This document shows, one piece after another, positions 63,472-64,000 of a stretch of DNA of 64,000 nt (position 1 is its first letter; every line of letters starts with the position of its first letter). The position numbers were made by a program, and so were the translations under genes. Under the pieces are notes generated by a model. The model made no database searches and was not told the origin of the DNA. It worked only from the letters and a program-made list of their open reading frames with translations. Source of the DNA: Desulfocapsaceae bacterium (GTDB taxonomy: Bacteria; Desulfobacterota; Desulfobulbia; Desulfobulbales; Desulfocapsaceae); contig JARLHL010000056.1 of NCBI GenBank assembly GCA_031292275.1, positions 1-64,000 of the forward strand. Direction: 5' to 3'.

Positions 63472-64000
63472 AAAGATTTGGACAGATGTTCATGCAGTTT
63501 CTGCCTATCGATCCGGAGAAATCCAGTGATGAGGTCAATCGCGGTGAGAGTTATGCCCATTTCAAGCGAATGCTCTTTCTCATCATGCTGCTGATCGCCA
63601 TGGTCCCGGTGGCAGTGACGGCAGGAATCGGCTACTTTCAATACCGGAATCTTCTCCTTTCCGAAGAGCACGATCAGCTCCTCTGGAGACTGGACGGGGC
63701 CCAGAAGACCATTGATGCCTTTATCGGAGGTCTGCAGTCCCTGGTTAAATTCGTGGCCAGGGAGGATCGCTACAGTGCTCTTCTCGAAAAGGATAAACTG
63801 CAGCTCCTTTTTGACCGGCTCAAAGAGCAGTATGATGGATTTGTTGATCTGGGGATTGTCGATGCGAAAGGGATTCAACGCTCCTATGTGGGCCCGTATG
63901 ATCTCGAGGGACGGGATTACAGCAACCAGGAGTGGTTCCATGAGGTGCTGATAAAAAATGTGTATATCAGCAATGTTTACCTGGGCTTCCGTCAGGTTCC
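63468..64000 (+). CDS. Sensor protein with TM and Cache domain, probably a histidine kinase (cut by the right edge)
   Basis: Frame opens at ATG 63468 (overlapping the previous stop) and is still open at 64000 after 177 codons. Visible: a short cytoplasmic start (MKRFGQMFMQFLPIDPEKSS), a membrane helix (about 38-60; MLFLIMLLIAMVPVAVTAGIG) and the start of a periplasmic Cache-type sensor (DGFVDLGIVDAKGIQRSYVG; YDLEGRDYSNQEWFHEVL). This N-terminus is typical of DctB- or ZraS-like histidine kinases. The kinase core lies beyond the window, so the class is inferred. It is the likely phosphate donor to the receiver of the 60247 protein. Confidence 0.8.
   Translation, partial: MKRFGQMFMQFLPIDPEKSSDEVNRGESYAHFKRMLFLIMLLIAMVPVAVTAGIGYFQYRNLLLSEEHDQLLWRLDGAQKTIDAFIGGLQSLVKFVAREDRYSALLEKDKLQLLFDRLKEQYDGFVDLGIVDAKGIQRSYVGPYDLEGRDYSNQEWFHEVLIKNVYISNVYLGFRQV

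Overview
The window looks like a chromosomal stretch of a Gram-negative, flagellated, anaerobic deltaproteobacterium-type organism (Desulfobacterota, most like the Desulfobulbales). This placement is an inference from gene content: a selenocysteine elongation factor (SelB) with a probable selenoprotein, an Mrp/NBP35 ATPase with a Cys-rich tail, meso-DAP murein recycling (Mpl), LysA, many one- and two-component regulators, and a sigma-54 circuit. I see no tRNA, rRNA, insertion sequence or CRISPR array.

Layout. (1) 1-7306, minus strand: a flagellar filament block (flagellin, FlaG, two FliD caps, FliS, a FlgN-like chaperone) with a sigma-28-like promoter before the flagellin, and a gene cut by the left edge. 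(2) 7864-15540, plus strand: a glycan or small-molecule decoration operon (SDR epimerase, two different radical SAM enzymes, GT4 glycosyltransferase, two FkbM methyltransferases, a CmcI-type protein). (3) 15717-30928, minus strand: five overlapping genes. They are a 3868-residue protein with five TPR + O-GlcNAc-transferase-type (GT41) modules, followed by CDP-glucose synthesis (rfbF, rfbG), an RfbC-like epimerase and a sugar C-methyltransferase. (4) 31468-35740, minus strand: an ArsS-like radical SAM enzyme whose in-frame UGA is probably selenocysteine, its AhpD-like partner, an endonuclease III-exonuclease III fusion, and lysA. (5) 36790-40456, plus strand: a regulatory operon with no visible kinase. 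(6) 40668-56852: mostly housekeeping genes (deoxyinosine-glycosylase-like, der, aminotransferase, DnaJ-type, ftsY, mrp, MBL hydrolase, selB, tilS, mpl), plus a receiver and an HPt protein. (7) 57189-59509: HDOD protein, alpha/beta hydrolase and a secreted Arg/Asp/His-rich protein. (8) 59952-64000: a palindrome, a sigma-54 promoter, a degenerate nucleotide-kinase/receiver fusion, a sigma-54 activator with an altered Walker B, a NifX-like protein and a sensor kinase cut by the right edge.

Most notable. The five-module GT41 protein is translationally coupled to genes for a CDP-linked, probably branched-chain sugar, and sits next to Ser/Thr-rich filament proteins, one with a poly-Ser tail. I propose a self-contained filament (or other protein) glycosylation system. 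The UGA/SECIS-like end of the ArsS-like gene, with selB in the same window, is the second strong observation. The sigma-54 region at 59.9-64 kb is the third.
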